Shown here: positions 8,636 through 15,678 of the stretch, in pieces
Numbering within the stretch: position 1 is the stretch's first letter
How the letters are laid out: each line of letters starts with the position of its first letter
Source of the DNA: an uncultured Ruminococcus sp.
GTDB lineage: Bacteria > Bacillota > Clostridia > Oscillospirales > Ruminococcaceae
Length of the DNA: 48,071 nt
Reading direction: 5' to 3'
NCBI RefSeq assembly: GCF_947301925.1
Contig: NZ_CAMYUE010000018.1
Location: 1-48,071, forward strand
Position numbers and translations under genes: made by a program
Notes under the pieces: model-generated
What the model saw: the letters and a program-made list of their open reading frames with translations, nothing else
Told to the model about the DNA's origin: nothing
Database searches by the model: none

Positions 8636-10072
8636 TTATCTTCTTCTTGGCACGAACAGCATTATCAGCGGATATATCTCAAGTCGTCCCAGAAGCATAT
8701 CGAAGCAGAGGACTACCTTTGAGAAGGCGTTCAGACCGCTGAGGTTGCCCGCAGGACCGAAGCGTCCCACGCCGAAGCCGATGTTGTTCATACAGGTAAT
8801 TACCGAGGAAAGCGATTCCTCGATGGAAAAGCCGTTGAGAGTCACCAGAAGCACGGATATGCTCATAAGCGTAAGGAATAGTATGAGATAATTGCTCACG
8901 CCGCGCACTACGTCCTTTTCCACGGGCTTGCCGTCCATCTTTACGGTGGTGACGGCACGGGGATTGGTGATATACTTCAGCTCCTTGATACCTGTCTTTA
9001 TAAGTATGATTATTCTCGATACCTTCATTCCGCCGCCTGTAGAGCCTGCACAGGAGCCCACGAACATGAGCATCAGCAGCAGGGTCTGCGAGAACACAGG
9101 CCACTTGGCCGTATCCGTGGTGGAGAAGCCTGCGGAGGTCATGGTGGAGGCCACCATGAAGAAGGTATGTCTCAGTGTGTCGCCCACGCCGTCGTACATC
9201 TTGTGGACGTTCACCGATATTATTATCGTCGCGGCAATGATGACTCCGAAATAAGTCCTTACCTCTTCATTCTTGTATGCCAGCGAGAACTTCTTTATCA
9301 GCAGATAATAGTACAGGTTGAAGTTGACGCCGAACAGGATAATGAATATGGCGACGACCATTTCGATATATACGCTGTTGTAGTGGCCTATGCTGTCTCC
9401 CCACATGGAGAAGCCGCCTGTACCTGCCGATGAGCAGGCGTGGATAACAGCGTCGTAGAGGGGCATTCCTCCGCAGAGAAGGAGCACCGCCTCGGAGACT
9501 GTAAGTGTGATATAGATACCGTAGAGGATACGGGCCGAAAACCTTGATTTCGACACCAGTCGTCCCACCTTGGGGCCTGCGCACTCAGCCCTCATCATGT
9601 GCATGGTGCGGGCGTCGTTGCTGGACATGATAGCCAGCACGAACATGAGGACTCCCATACCGCCCAGCCAGTGAGTAAAGGCTCGCCAGAAAAGGCAGGC
9701 GCGGGACATGGCCTCAACATCCTCCAGTATAGTCGCGCCCGTGGTGGTAAAGCCCGAGACAGTCTCGAACAGGGCGCTGGGATAATCTTTTATCTCCCCC
9801 GAGATAACAAAGGGCAGTGCGCCTATGCAGGACATGGTGACCCATGAGGCCGCAACGCTTACAAAGCCCTCCATCGAATAGACCGCGTTGTTCTTCGGCT
9901 TGCGTATGGTGAAGCCGACGGCGATAGCCATAGTCATCAGGAAAGGTATTCCGAAAGACGCTACAACGTGATCCTCCCCGTATATAAACCCTACAATTAC
10001 GGGCAGCAGCATGAAGAGTCCCACGACCTTCAGTATCTGACCCATAATATATGATACCATTCTGTAATTCAT
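8636..10072 (-). CDS. trkH: Trk/Ktr-type potassium channel subunit
   Basis: The membrane subunit of a K+ uptake system of the TrkH/KtrB superfamily, 478 residues and about ten hydrophobic segments including four M-P-M repeats. The four selectivity-filter loops are visible, each with a conserved glycine: TTTGAT (about 109-114), SAGTGGFS (215-222), SAGFSTT and NIGFGVGRFG. It is translated 19 bases after trkA, which encodes the regulatory RCK subunit, and both genes share the promoter at 11511-11539. Whether Na+ is co-transported cannot be told from sequence. The gene name follows common usage; ktrB would be equally acceptable. Confidence 0.94.
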   Translation of the reverse strand: MNYRMVSYIMGQILKVVGLFMLLPVIVGFIYGEDHVVASFGIPFLMTMAIAVGFTIRKPKNNAVYSMEGFVSVAASWVTMSCIGALPFVISGEIKDYPSALFETVSGFTTTGATILEDVEAMSRACLFWRAFTHWLGGMGVLMFVLAIMSSNDARTMHMMRAECAGPKVGRLVSKSRFSARILYGIYITLTVSEAVLLLCGGMPLYDAVIHACSSAGTGGFSMWGDSIGHYNSVYIEMVVAIFIILFGVNFNLYYYLLIKKFSLAYKNEEVRTYFGVIIAATIIISVNVHKMYDGVGDTLRHTFFMVASTMTSAGFSTTDTAKWPVFSQTLLLMLMFVGSCAGSTGGGMKVSRIIILIKTGIKELKYITNPRAVTTVKMDGKPVEKDVVRGVSNYLILFLTLMSISVLLVTLNGFSIEESLSSVITCMNNIGFGVGRFGPAGNLSGLNAFSKVVLCFDMLLGRLEIYPLIMLFVPRRR

Positions 10073-10091
10073 ATTCTGTGCTGCGCTCTCC

Positions 10092-11450
10092 TCAATCGAA
10101 AATATTGCTGAGGTCGTGCATACCCTTTGTGGTGGTGACTACCACGACGCTGTCATTGACCTTCAGACAGTCGTCGCCCTTGGGGATTATGAGCTCGTTG
10201 CCTCTTACTATACTTGCTATGAGGATACCGCTGCGCAGCTTCAGCTTTTTCAGCGGAACGTCTACATATTCCTTCTTGTCACGGACTACGAATTCAATAG
10301 CCTCCAGCCTGTCGTTCACCAGTCTGTAGAGAGTGGTGACGCTGTTGCCGAGAGAATTCTGTCTTGCGCGGACATACTGCAATATCTGGTTTACCGTTAT
10401 GGTCTTGGGAGATATTATGCTGTCCAGATCAAGGGTATCCGAAAGCTGCATCAGGGACATCCTGTTGACCTTGGTGACTACCTTATCCACACCGTTGTTC
10501 TTGGCCAGAAGAGAGAGGAGTATATTCTCCTCGTCTATGCCGGTTAGTGTCACCACAGCGTCCGCGTCGTAAACGCGCTCCTCCTCGAGGATATCGTGGT
10601 CTGTACCGTCGGCGCAGGATATATCCACCTTGTTGAGCCTGTCGGACAGCTCCAGACAGCGCTCGCGGTCGATCTCGATTATCTTGACCTTTACGCCCAT
10701 TTCGATGAGCTGCTGAGCCAGATGATAGGCCACACGTCCGCCGCCGATAAGAACTGCGGACTTTACGCGCTTTTCACGGTAAGCGGCACTTATGCTCTTG
10801 AAGAACTTGACCATATTGCTGTGCGAAGCGGTCATGTGTATCTTGTCACCCGAGCGGAGCACAAAGTTTCCGTTGGGTATGGTCAGCTCGTCGCCGCGCT
10901 GGACCGCGCATATGAGCACGTCCAGCCTCATGCGTCTTGAAAGCTGGCTGAGAGCCACGCCGTCAAGTATGCTTCCGTTGGTAATGCGTATCTCGGCAAG
11001 GTCTACCCTGCCCTTGGCAAAGGATTCGATATTTATGGCCTCGGGATAGCGCAGTACCTTTGCTATCTCGTTGGCGGCATTGTAATCGGGGTTGACCATC
11101 ATGCTGATGCCCAGCTCCTCACGCATGAATACCATCTGCTTGTCGAATTCGGGGCTGCGCACACGGGCAATACAGTGACGTGCTCCCATTTTCTTTGCGA
11201 TGAGACAGGAGAGGATATTCACCTCGTCCGAAGTGGTAACGGCAATGAAGATATTGGCCTTGGAAACATTGGCCTCCTCCAGCACCTCTGTCTGAAGGCA
11301 GTTTCCCACTATGCCCATTACATCGTAGTCGTTGGAGGCAGCCTCAACAAGGCTTTCCTTCTTATCTATTATTGTAACATTGTGGTCGTCGTTAAGGACA
11401 TCGGCGAGGGCGGTTCCCACCTTGCCGCAGCCTACTATTATAATATCCAT
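10092..11450 (-). CDS. trkA: Trk potassium uptake regulatory subunit (double RCK)
   Basis: A cytoplasmic NAD(H)-binding regulator that forms a ring under TrkH and gates K+ uptake. The 452-residue protein contains two tandem RCK units. Each starts with a Rossmann glycine motif, GCGKVGTAL at residue 7 and GGGRVAYHL at about 230, and each is followed by a TrkA_C domain. The start at 11450 follows CGGAGGAATT and begins exactly at the first Rossmann strand (MDIIIVGCG); the longer frame from 11498 would add a non-homologous leader. First gene of trkA-trkH. Confidence 0.94.
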   Translation of the reverse strand: MDIIIVGCGKVGTALADVLNDDHNVTIIDKKESLVEAASNDYDVMGIVGNCLQTEVLEEANVSKANIFIAVTTSDEVNILSCLIAKKMGARHCIARVRSPEFDKQMVFMREELGISMMVNPDYNAANEIAKVLRYPEAINIESFAKGRVDLAEIRITNGSILDGVALSQLSRRMRLDVLICAVQRGDELTIPNGNFVLRSGDKIHMTASHSNMVKFFKSISAAYREKRVKSAVLIGGGRVAYHLAQQLIEMGVKVKIIEIDRERCLELSDRLNKVDISCADGTDHDILEEERVYDADAVVTLTGIDEENILLSLLAKNNGVDKVVTKVNRMSLMQLSDTLDLDSIISPKTITVNQILQYVRARQNSLGNSVTTLYRLVNDRLEAIEFVVRDKKEYVDVPLKKLKLRSGILIASIVRGNELIIPKGDDCLKVNDSVVVVTTTKGMHDLSNIFD

Positions 11451-11510
11451 AATTCCTCCGTATTGTAATTTGAAACTTCCCGGGTCGGGCGGATACAAAT
11501 ACTCATAATA

Positions 11511-11539
11511 ATTATATCCCCGAAGCAGAATTTTGTCAA
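11511..11539 (-). promoter_or_regulatory. Consensus sigma-A promoter for trkA-trkH
   Basis: On the minus strand a perfect TTGACA (11534-11539) and a perfect TATAAT (11511-11516) are spaced by 17 bases, about 60 bases before the trkA start. This implies strong basal transcription of the potassium system. Confidence 0.9.
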
Positions 11540-11565
11540 CGCCTATTATATAAATTCATAGCGCA

Positions 11566-11808
11566 TCAGGCATTATACTGCTCCTCCAGCCATTTTATCA
11601 TGGCGTCGAAGCCCTCCTGGGTCCTTTCAAACTCGGCCTCGTGCTCTATCTCCGCCTTCATGGAGCAGAGCCTTCCGTGCCAGGTCATGCATTTCAAGGT
11701 CTCGCCGTTGGATATCTTGTAGGAAAAATCGTCCTTGCTTCCCGAGAAGTCGTTGCCGCTCTCGAAATAATAGAATTTGGGTATCTCGAATATCTCCGAA
11801 ACGCTCAT
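11566..11808 (-). CDS. Small unknown protein following the HAD phosphatase
   Basis: An 80-residue soluble protein without a signal peptide or membrane segment. I do not recognise a named family. It is rich in aromatic and acidic residues, contains the segment KCMTWHGRLCS with two cysteines, and ends with an amphipathic helix (GFDAMIKWLEEQY). The start codon overlaps the stop of the upstream HAD gene in an ATGA arrangement and is preceded by GGAGGAG, so translation is coupled and the gene is very likely real. A role related to the HAD enzyme is possible but only by position. Confidence 0.75.
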   Translation of the reverse strand: MSVSEIFEIPKFYYFESGNDFSGSKDDFSYKISNGETLKCMTWHGRLCSMKAEIEHEAEFERTQEGFDAMIKWLEEQYNA

Positions 11809-12470
11809 ATGCTTTCTCCTCCTTCAAAAAACTCCACAGCCATATCCAGACTGTCGTATACCGCCGACAGCAAAGGCTTTATCTCCTCGTCGGGGGGCGT
11901 CATATCCGGTATCATCACCGCATGACAGCCTGCGGCATGAACCGCCTTTATGCCGTTGGGTGAATCCTCAAAGGCCGCACACTCCTCCGGCGGAAGTCCC
12001 AGCTCCCTTGCGGCGGTCAGGTATATATCGGGGGCAGGCTTGCCCGTTTCGATCATATCTCCGCATATCACTGCCGAGAAATAGTCCTCCGCTCCGATGT
12101 TTTTCAGGTATTCCACCGTCCTCACTCTCGGAGTAGCCGTAGCCACAGCCATTTTTATGCCCCTGCCGCGGAGGTAGTCCAGCAGGGTGAACAGCCCCTT
12201 CTTTACCTCCAGACCGTGCTCCTTTATGTATTCTCCCATGAGCTCTGTGCGGTGAGCCCTTATGTCCTCGGTGGGACAGTCCTCGCCGAATATGCCCTTC
12301 AGCAGGGGTATGGAGAACTTCCGCGCCATACTGCGCATTGAGTAGACGTGCTCCGGGGTCATATCGTAGCCGAAGTCCTTTGCCGCCAGTATCCAGAATT
12401 TGAGATAGAGCTTCTCGGTGTCTATCATAAGACCGTCCATATCGAAAATAGCGCCTTTGAGATCTTTCAT
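11805..12470 (-). CDS. HAD-superfamily phosphatase, beta-phosphoglucomutase-like
   Basis: A 221-residue cytoplasmic HAD hydrolase of the small-cap subfamily I. Motif I is FDMDGLMIDTE (about residues 9-19), with the two aspartates that act as nucleophile and acid/base. Motif II is the Thr in VATATPR, and motifs III/IV are GKPAPDIYL and AFEDSPNGIKA. The family includes beta-phosphoglucomutase and sugar-phosphate phosphatases; the substrate cannot be read from sequence. An AAGGAA SD precedes the start. It sits downstream of glgA behind a hairpin and a palindromic repeat, and its stop overlaps the next gene. Confidence 0.88.
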   Translation of the reverse strand: MKDLKGAIFDMDGLMIDTEKLYLKFWILAAKDFGYDMTPEHVYSMRSMARKFSIPLLKGIFGEDCPTEDIRAHRTELMGEYIKEHGLEVKKGLFTLLDYLRGRGIKMAVATATPRVRTVEYLKNIGAEDYFSAVICGDMIETGKPAPDIYLTAARELGLPPEECAAFEDSPNGIKAVHAAGCHAVMIPDMTPPDEEIKPLLSAVYDSLDMAVEFFEGGESI

Positions 12471-12506
12471 TCAGATATTCCTTTTCATTTTTTGATTTGC
12501 AGATAT

Positions 12507-12520
12507 TAAGAGCTAAGAGC
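12507..12520. repeat. Two tandem TAAGAGC heptamers
   Basis: Two perfect copies of TAAGAGC lie directly beside the palindromic repeat at 12531-12560. The same heptamer in five copies recurs at 36175-36209 after alr. Confidence 0.7.
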
Positions 12521-12528
12521 TGCGCTGC

Positions 12529-12560
12529 AGGGGACGGGCGGCGAAACGCCGCCCCTACAA
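12529..12560. repeat. Short GC-rich palindromic repeat (TTGTAGGGG family)
   Basis: A hairpin with arms gggcggcg (12536-12543) and cgccgccc (12547-12554), bordered by cccctacaa. The border matches the ends of the 24908-24997 element, so both seem to belong to one intergenic repeat family. Confidence 0.6.
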
Positions 12561-12583
12561 GCTAACGGCTAATTAATCAGTAA

Positions 12584-12603
12584 GGGCGGAAAGAGTTCCG
12601 CCC
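12584..12603 (-). terminator. Probable terminator after glgA
   Basis: The arms gggcgga (12584-12590) and tccgccc (12597-12603) form a 7-bp stem 24 bases after the glgA stop codon. The following U tract on the minus strand is poor, so termination may be partial. Confidence 0.5.
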
Positions 12604-12627
12604 TCACTCTATTATATAAAAGAATTA

Positions 12628-14082
12628 TTACCAGTTTATCATCCAGCTGTACATACCCTCATACTGACGGGCGGAGCTGTTCCACGAGAAGTCCTGCTCC
12701 ATGGCACGCTTTACCATAGTATCCCACTGCTTGCGGTGGTTGTAGTAGATGTGCTTGGAGTAGTTTATCACGCCCAGCATCTCGTCGCCGTTGTAGTTGG
12801 CGAAGGAGAAGCCGTTGCCCGTACCGTCGAACTCATTGTATGGAGTAACGGTATCCTTCAGGCCGCCTGTCTCGCGGACGATGGGCAGTGTTCCGTAGCG
12901 CAGGGCTATGAGCTGTGTAAGGCCGCAGGGCTCGAACAGCGACGGCATCAGCATGGTGTCTGCCGCAGCATAGAGCTTGTGCGCCAGCTCGTCGGAATAG
13001 AGTATATTGGCGGAAACTCTCTCGGGATACTTCCACTGATAGTGCTTGAACATATTCTCGTATCTGGGATCGCCGGTACCTATTATCACGAACTGGGTGT
13101 TCTCGTCGCAGATACGCTCGATGGCGTAGTTCACAAGGTCAAGTCCCTTCTGATCGGTGAGGCGTGAGATTATGGCGATCATATACTTGTCCTCGTCCAC
13201 AGGGAGACCCAGCTGCTCCTGGAGCTTCTTCTTGTTCTCCGCCTTCTTTGCCTTGACGTTTTTGGAAGTGAACTCCGCAAATATCTTCTTGTCGTTGGCA
13301 GGGTCGAACACCTTGTAGTCAATGCCGTTGAGTATTCCCCTCAGCGAAGCCGACCTTGCACGGAGAAGTCCGTCAAGCTGCTCGCCGTAGAAGGGGTATT
13401 TTATCTCCTCTGCGTATGTCTCGGACACTGTGGTGATGTAATCCGCATATACCAGACCACCCTTGAGCATATTGGCGTTGTTGTGGAACTCCAGCTTGTC
13501 CGAGGTGAACATATAGTCAGGCAGAGCCGTGTTGTACTTAAAGGTATCTATATCCCATACGCCCTGGAATTTCAGGTTATGGATAGTCATTATGCTCTTT
13601 GTTGAGCTGAAGAAGGGATTGGTTGCAAAGGCGGAGTGCAGGAACACCGGTATCATTGAAGCCTGCCAGTCGTGACAGTGGATGATATCGGGCCTGAAGC
13701 CTATAACGGGCAAAATAGCCAGTACAGCCTTGCAGAAGAAGGTAAATCTCTCTATATCCCATTTCAGGTCGGGAGAATAGGGACTGTCGCACTTGAAGTA
13801 ATACTCGTTGTCAACGAAATAGAAGGTGATACCGTTGTACTCGTACTCCATTATGCCGACGTGGACGCCCTCGCTCCTCATACCGTAATCCATATAGAAG
13901 TGATGAACGTACTTGAATTCGTTCCTGTACTTATCGGGGATACAGGTATAATAAGGCATTATGACTCTTACGTCGAACTGTTTCTTGTCGATGTACTGCG
14001 GAAGTGCGCCTACTACGTCGGCAAGGCCGCCTGTCTTTATAAACGGGACGCACTCGGAAGCGGCAAATAGAATGTTGTTCAT
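12628..14082 (-). CDS. glgA: Glycogen synthase (ADP-glucose type, GT5)
   Basis: GlgA transfers glucose from ADP-glucose to the growing alpha-1,4-glucan in glycogen storage. The 484-residue protein has the GT5 N-terminal KTGGLADV motif (residues 16-23), the internal HDWQAS motif and the C-terminal EPCGLTQL...GTLPIVRETGGL donor-site block. The start at 14082 follows AAGGAGA and gives the usual N-terminus (MNNILFAASE); an upstream ATG at 14118 only adds residues not found in the family. No other glg genes are adjacent. A sigma-A promoter and a 7+7 inverted repeat lie in the upstream region. Confidence 0.95.
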   Translation of the reverse strand: MNNILFAASECVPFIKTGGLADVVGALPQYIDKKQFDVRVIMPYYTCIPDKYRNEFKYVHHFYMDYGMRSEGVHVGIMEYEYNGITFYFVDNEYYFKCDSPYSPDLKWDIERFTFFCKAVLAILPVIGFRPDIIHCHDWQASMIPVFLHSAFATNPFFSSTKSIMTIHNLKFQGVWDIDTFKYNTALPDYMFTSDKLEFHNNANMLKGGLVYADYITTVSETYAEEIKYPFYGEQLDGLLRARSASLRGILNGIDYKVFDPANDKKIFAEFTSKNVKAKKAENKKKLQEQLGLPVDEDKYMIAIISRLTDQKGLDLVNYAIERICDENTQFVIIGTGDPRYENMFKHYQWKYPERVSANILYSDELAHKLYAAADTMLMPSLFEPCGLTQLIALRYGTLPIVRETGGLKDTVTPYNEFDGTGNGFSFANYNGDEMLGVINYSKHIYYNHRKQWDTMVKRAMEQDFSWNSSARQYEGMYSWMINW

Positions 14083-14107
14083 AGCATATCTCCTTACTAT
14101 TGTATTT

Positions 14108-14128
14108 GTTACAGCCAATACCTGTAAC
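14108..14128. promoter_or_regulatory. Inverted repeat in glgA 5' leader
   Basis: The perfect 7-bp inverted repeat GTTACAG (14108-14114) / CTGTAAC (14122-14128) lies just downstream of the predicted glgA transcription start. It could be a repressor operator or an RNA hairpin; the sequence cannot decide between the two. Confidence 0.5.
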
Positions 14129-14137
14129 CTTACTAAT

Positions 14138-14166
14138 ATTATATACTAATTTCTCCGTTTAGTCAA
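14138..14166 (-). promoter_or_regulatory. Sigma-A promoter for glgA
   Basis: TTGACT (14161-14166) and TATAAT (14138-14143) are separated by 17 bases on the minus strand, about 55 bases before the glgA start codon. Confidence 0.85.
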
Positions 14167-14329
14167 CACAAAAATATGAACATTGCACAGCGGGCAGAAA
14201 CTCAGTAAATATCAACAATAGTATTAGCAAAAATTTGTTTACTAAGTAGAATTTGAAAAAATATTTTTTGTTATTCAATGGTTTTCGTTTGAATAAGGGT
14301 GCTTTACGGCCTTATTATAGAAGGGCATG

Positions 14330-14353
14330 AAAAAGGACGGCCGAAGCCGTCCT
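14330..14353 (-). terminator. Terminator after third dockerin gene
   Basis: The stem aggacggc (14334-14341) / gccgtcct (14346-14353) with a cgaa loop is followed on the minus strand by a run of five U. A near-identical hairpin follows purL and the PP2C gene, so this is a favoured terminator sequence of the genome. Confidence 0.9.
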
Positions 14354-14365
14354 CCGCATAAATGT

Positions 14366-15334
14366 TCACTGTCTGAGAAAGTCCGCGAGACTCATGGTGC
14401 CGTTGGTGGCGGTATATGCGTAATACGCAAGAACATTCGATGCGTCAATAGCGTCGATATTGCCGTCACTGTTCACGTCGCATTTATCGTATTCCTCCTG
14501 AGTGGGAGAACCGCCGCCTTCAGTGGAGTATTCCGCATACTTTGCAAGGATATTTGATGCGTCGATAGCGTCGATACTTTCGTCGCCGTTTGCGTCGCCA
14601 AACGAATGAGAAGAAACAACAGCTAAATCCACAAAACGGAATTTGTATGTATTGGCAGTTTCTTCAGCACACGAACCTTTGTAACCATATATAGTTAATT
14701 GCGGACAATTAGCAAGCGCTTTTCCCCCTATACTTGTCACGGTCTCGGGAATAGTGATACTCTTTAAATGCGTGCAGCCCATAAAAGCTGCGTCGCCTAT
14801 ACTTTTAACACCGTCAGGTATAACAACCAATGTTAAACTGTTACACCCCACAAAAGTAGTACTTTCTATCGCGGTAACACCGTCCGGAATAGTTACAGAC
14901 TTTAATGACATACAGCTTTGGAATGCTCCGGCTTCAATAACCGTAATATTTTTCGGAATATTTACGGAATTCAGATGAGTACAATTCAAGAGCGCAAACT
15001 TACCTATTGTTTTAACGCTTTCAGGTAGTACAACAGATGTGATATCTTTACACTCTCTGAAACATTCATCGCCTATCTTGGTAACGGGAACACCCTTTAT
15101 TTTTTCGGGGATAATTATCTCGCCTTCGAGATCCTTTGAAGCCTTGTAAAGCTCCGCATGATCGGTGTACACATGATACTCTATACCGTCCTGAGTAACT
15201 GTATCGTATCCGGACTCCTCTGCGGCAGAAACAGCATTTCTTATGTTAATTGGTGAATAGTTTTGTGTGATTACGTCTGTTGAGCCTGTAATAACGCAGG
15301 CAGCAGCAACCGCAATGATCTTTTTCATGTTCAT
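14366..15334 (-). CDS. Secreted BspA-LRR protein with C-terminal dockerin
   Basis: A 322-residue secreted protein. The start at 15334 lies eight bases after AAGGAGG and gives a signal peptide (MNMKKIIAVAAACVITG). After a linker come seven or so LRR_5 units of the BspA type (for example TKIGDECFRECKDI, KTIGKFALLNCTHL, TAIESTTFVGCNSL), then a short spacer and a dockerin with two calcium loops (GDANGDESIDAIDAS and CDVNSDGNIDAIDAS). It has no threonine linker, unlike the other two LRR-dockerin proteins, and no enzyme domain. Likely a cohesin-anchored adhesion or binding protein; the ligand is unknown. It is monocistronic, with its own promoter and terminator. Confidence 0.9.
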   Translation of the reverse strand: MNMKKIIAVAAACVITGSTDVITQNYSPINIRNAVSAAEESGYDTVTQDGIEYHVYTDHAELYKASKDLEGEIIIPEKIKGVPVTKIGDECFRECKDITSVVLPESVKTIGKFALLNCTHLNSVNIPKNITVIEAGAFQSCMSLKSVTIPDGVTAIESTTFVGCNSLTLVVIPDGVKSIGDAAFMGCTHLKSITIPETVTSIGGKALANCPQLTIYGYKGSCAEETANTYKFRFVDLAVVSSHSFGDANGDESIDAIDASNILAKYAEYSTEGGGSPTQEEYDKCDVNSDGNIDAIDASNVLAYYAYTATNGTMSLADFLRQ

Positions 15335-15368
15335 CTTGAGAACCTCCTTATATATATATATATACATA

Positions 15369-15398
15369 ATTATAGCACATTGATTCTGATTTTGTCTA
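15369..15398 (-). promoter_or_regulatory. Promoter for LRR-dockerin gene (extended -10)
   Basis: On the minus strand TAGACA (15393-15398) is followed after 18 bases by TATAAT (15369-15374), with an extended TGC just before the -10. Confidence 0.75.
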
Positions 15399-15645
15399 AT
15401 CTATTTTATATATAGCAAGCGCGTGCGATCTGCACTGTTTTTTCGATCAAACGTCATTGCACAGCGTTGGGGGATCAGCCGCAGCTCCCGACCCTATGCG
15501 ATCTGAGGGACATGATACCGGTGAGCCATATTCCCCTTTGATATCGTTCCACGCTCCATATATCTCTATGTACACTTTTCGCGCTGCTGCGGTTTCAGCA
15601 GCAAAGCAAAGGCAGATGATATCCGCATCACAGTTCCCTGCAAAT

Positions 15646-15669
15646 AAAAAGGACGGCCGAAGCCGCCCT
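15646..15669 (-). terminator. Terminator after purL
   Basis: On the minus strand the stem GGGCGGC / GCCGUCC with a UUCG tetraloop (one G-U pair) is followed by five U residues. Confidence 0.9.
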
Positions 15670-15678
15670 TTATAATCA

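Larger units (their letters stand above)
15335..15678. other. 344-base gap between purL and the LRR-dockerin gene
   Basis: The gap holds the LRR-dockerin promoter and the purL terminator at its two ends. The middle has no convincing gene. A 42-codon minus-strand frame from a GTG at 15575 to a TGA at 15447 stays open upstream to about 15650 but has no good SD; it could be a decayed gene end. Confidence 0.5.
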
